Assembly: GCF_018881635.1 (NCBI RefSeq)
Contig: NZ_JACVPY010000002.1
Location: 1,072,389 to 1,136,388, forward strand
Direction of reading: 5' to 3'
DNA length: 64,000 nt
Source: Polynucleobacter sp. UB-Piko-W3
GTDB taxonomy: Bacteria > Pseudomonadota > Gammaproteobacteria > Burkholderiales > Burkholderiaceae
The notes beneath the pieces were generated by a model that had not been told where the DNA came from, ran no database searches, and saw only the letters and a program-made list of their open reading frames with translations. Shown piece after piece: positions 63,812-64,000 of the stretch (position 1 is its first letter; the number at the start of each line of letters is the position of its first letter). The position numbers were made by a program, and so were the translations under genes.

Positions 63812-64000
63812 ATGAATCTCCATCAATTTCGCTTTGTGCGCGAAGCGGTTCGACAAAACTTTAATCTGACAACGGCTGCCAAGGCCCTCTTCACTTCTCA
63901 GCCAGGTGTATCCAAGGCAATTATTGAACTCGAAGATGAGTTGGGAGTGGAAATCTTTCGCCGTCACGGCAAACGCATTCGCTCTCTCACCGAGCCAGGT
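63812..64000 (+). CDS. cysB: LysR-family regulator CysB, N-terminal part (3' end outside window)
   Basis: The first 63 residues of a LysR-type regulator. MNLHQFRFVREAVRQNFNLTTAAKALFTSQPGVSKAIIELEDELGVEIF is the winged helix-turn-helix, and its wording (NLTTAAKALFTSQPGVSK, FRRHGKRIRSLTEPG) matches CysB/Cbl, which controls sulfate and sulfonate assimilation in response to N-acetylserine. A ribosome-binding site AGGA precedes the ATG. Just upstream an imperfect inverted repeat (ATTCCTA at 63774-63780, TAGGAAT at 63801-63807) could be an autoregulatory site. Confidence 0.9.
   Translation, partial: MNLHQFRFVREAVRQNFNLTTAAKALFTSQPGVSKAIIELEDELGVEIFRRHGKRIRSLTEPG

Overview
The window reads as a chromosomal piece of a small-genome freshwater betaproteobacterium, most likely Polynucleobacter or a close Burkholderiaceae relative. 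The basis is gene content and protein sequence: many Bug-type (TctC) binding proteins, the DUF3460-scpA-panC run, a betaproteobacterial 6S RNA behind zapA, the paired cyanophycin synthetases with their ABC/DUF1854 partners, and compact gene packing with many 4-nt overlaps. I see no insertion sequence, prophage, CRISPR array, rRNA or tRNA.

Layout. 1-3 kb: the end of ilvD, then four small envelope/copper-type genes (PCuAC chaperone, DUF2244, DsrE-like, DUF2946). 3-6.2 kb: a tripartite tricarboxylate transporter (tctCBA). 6.6-7.2 kb: an outer-membrane barrel. 7.5-15.3 kb: a cyanophycin locus, with DUF1854 and an ABC exporter diverging from cphA' and cphA. 15.3-31.5 kb: housekeeping and amino-acid genes (fbp, vapBC, pepN, a GDT1-type exporter, ald with a permease, tcdA, pdxH, msrA, an aldehyde dehydrogenase, a LysE exporter, rhlE-ubiC, hemCD). 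31.5-39.5 kb: argH joined to a TRAP permease pair, yefM-yoeB, a basic amino-acid decarboxylase, dcd, fdhD. 39.6-43.3 kb: metG, DUF3460, scpA, panC. 43.3-50 kb: an oxalate-degradation island. 50-53.4 kb: a cobalamin riboswitch with btuB, then zapA and 6S RNA. 53.4-58.3 kb: a TSUP permease and malonate genes (matB, a binding protein, matA). 58.4-64 kb: lgt, holC, pepA, lptFG and the start of cysB.

The oxalate island is the most interesting part. It holds oxalyl-CoA decarboxylase (oxc), two formyl-CoA:oxalate CoA-transferases (frc), a stand-alone PAS protein, a Crp/Fnr-family regulator, and a formyltransferase-fold protein whose start lies one base after the stop of one frc. That protein resembles the hydrolase domain of 10-formyltetrahydrofolate dehydrogenase, which suggests that the formyl-CoA made from oxalate may be linked to folate one-carbon metabolism. 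The regulator carries the FNR-type recognition motif ExxSR but no cysteine. A perfect TTGAC-N4-GTCAA palindrome lies 29.5 bp upstream of a TAATAT hexamer before oxc, which is class II activator geometry. A near match lies before tctC. With the malonate genes, the TTT system and the Bug proteins, the picture is of a bacterium feeding on small carboxylic acids in humic water.

Nitrogen is the second theme: cyanophycin (Asp/Arg polymer) synthesis and possible export, argH, alanine dehydrogenase, amino-acid permease and exporter, and a basic amino-acid decarboxylase. RNA-level control is visible at btuB (riboswitch plus a 31-codon leader reading frame), at rhlE (a leader with three hairpins) and at 6S RNA, whose 5' strand also encodes the end of ZapA.
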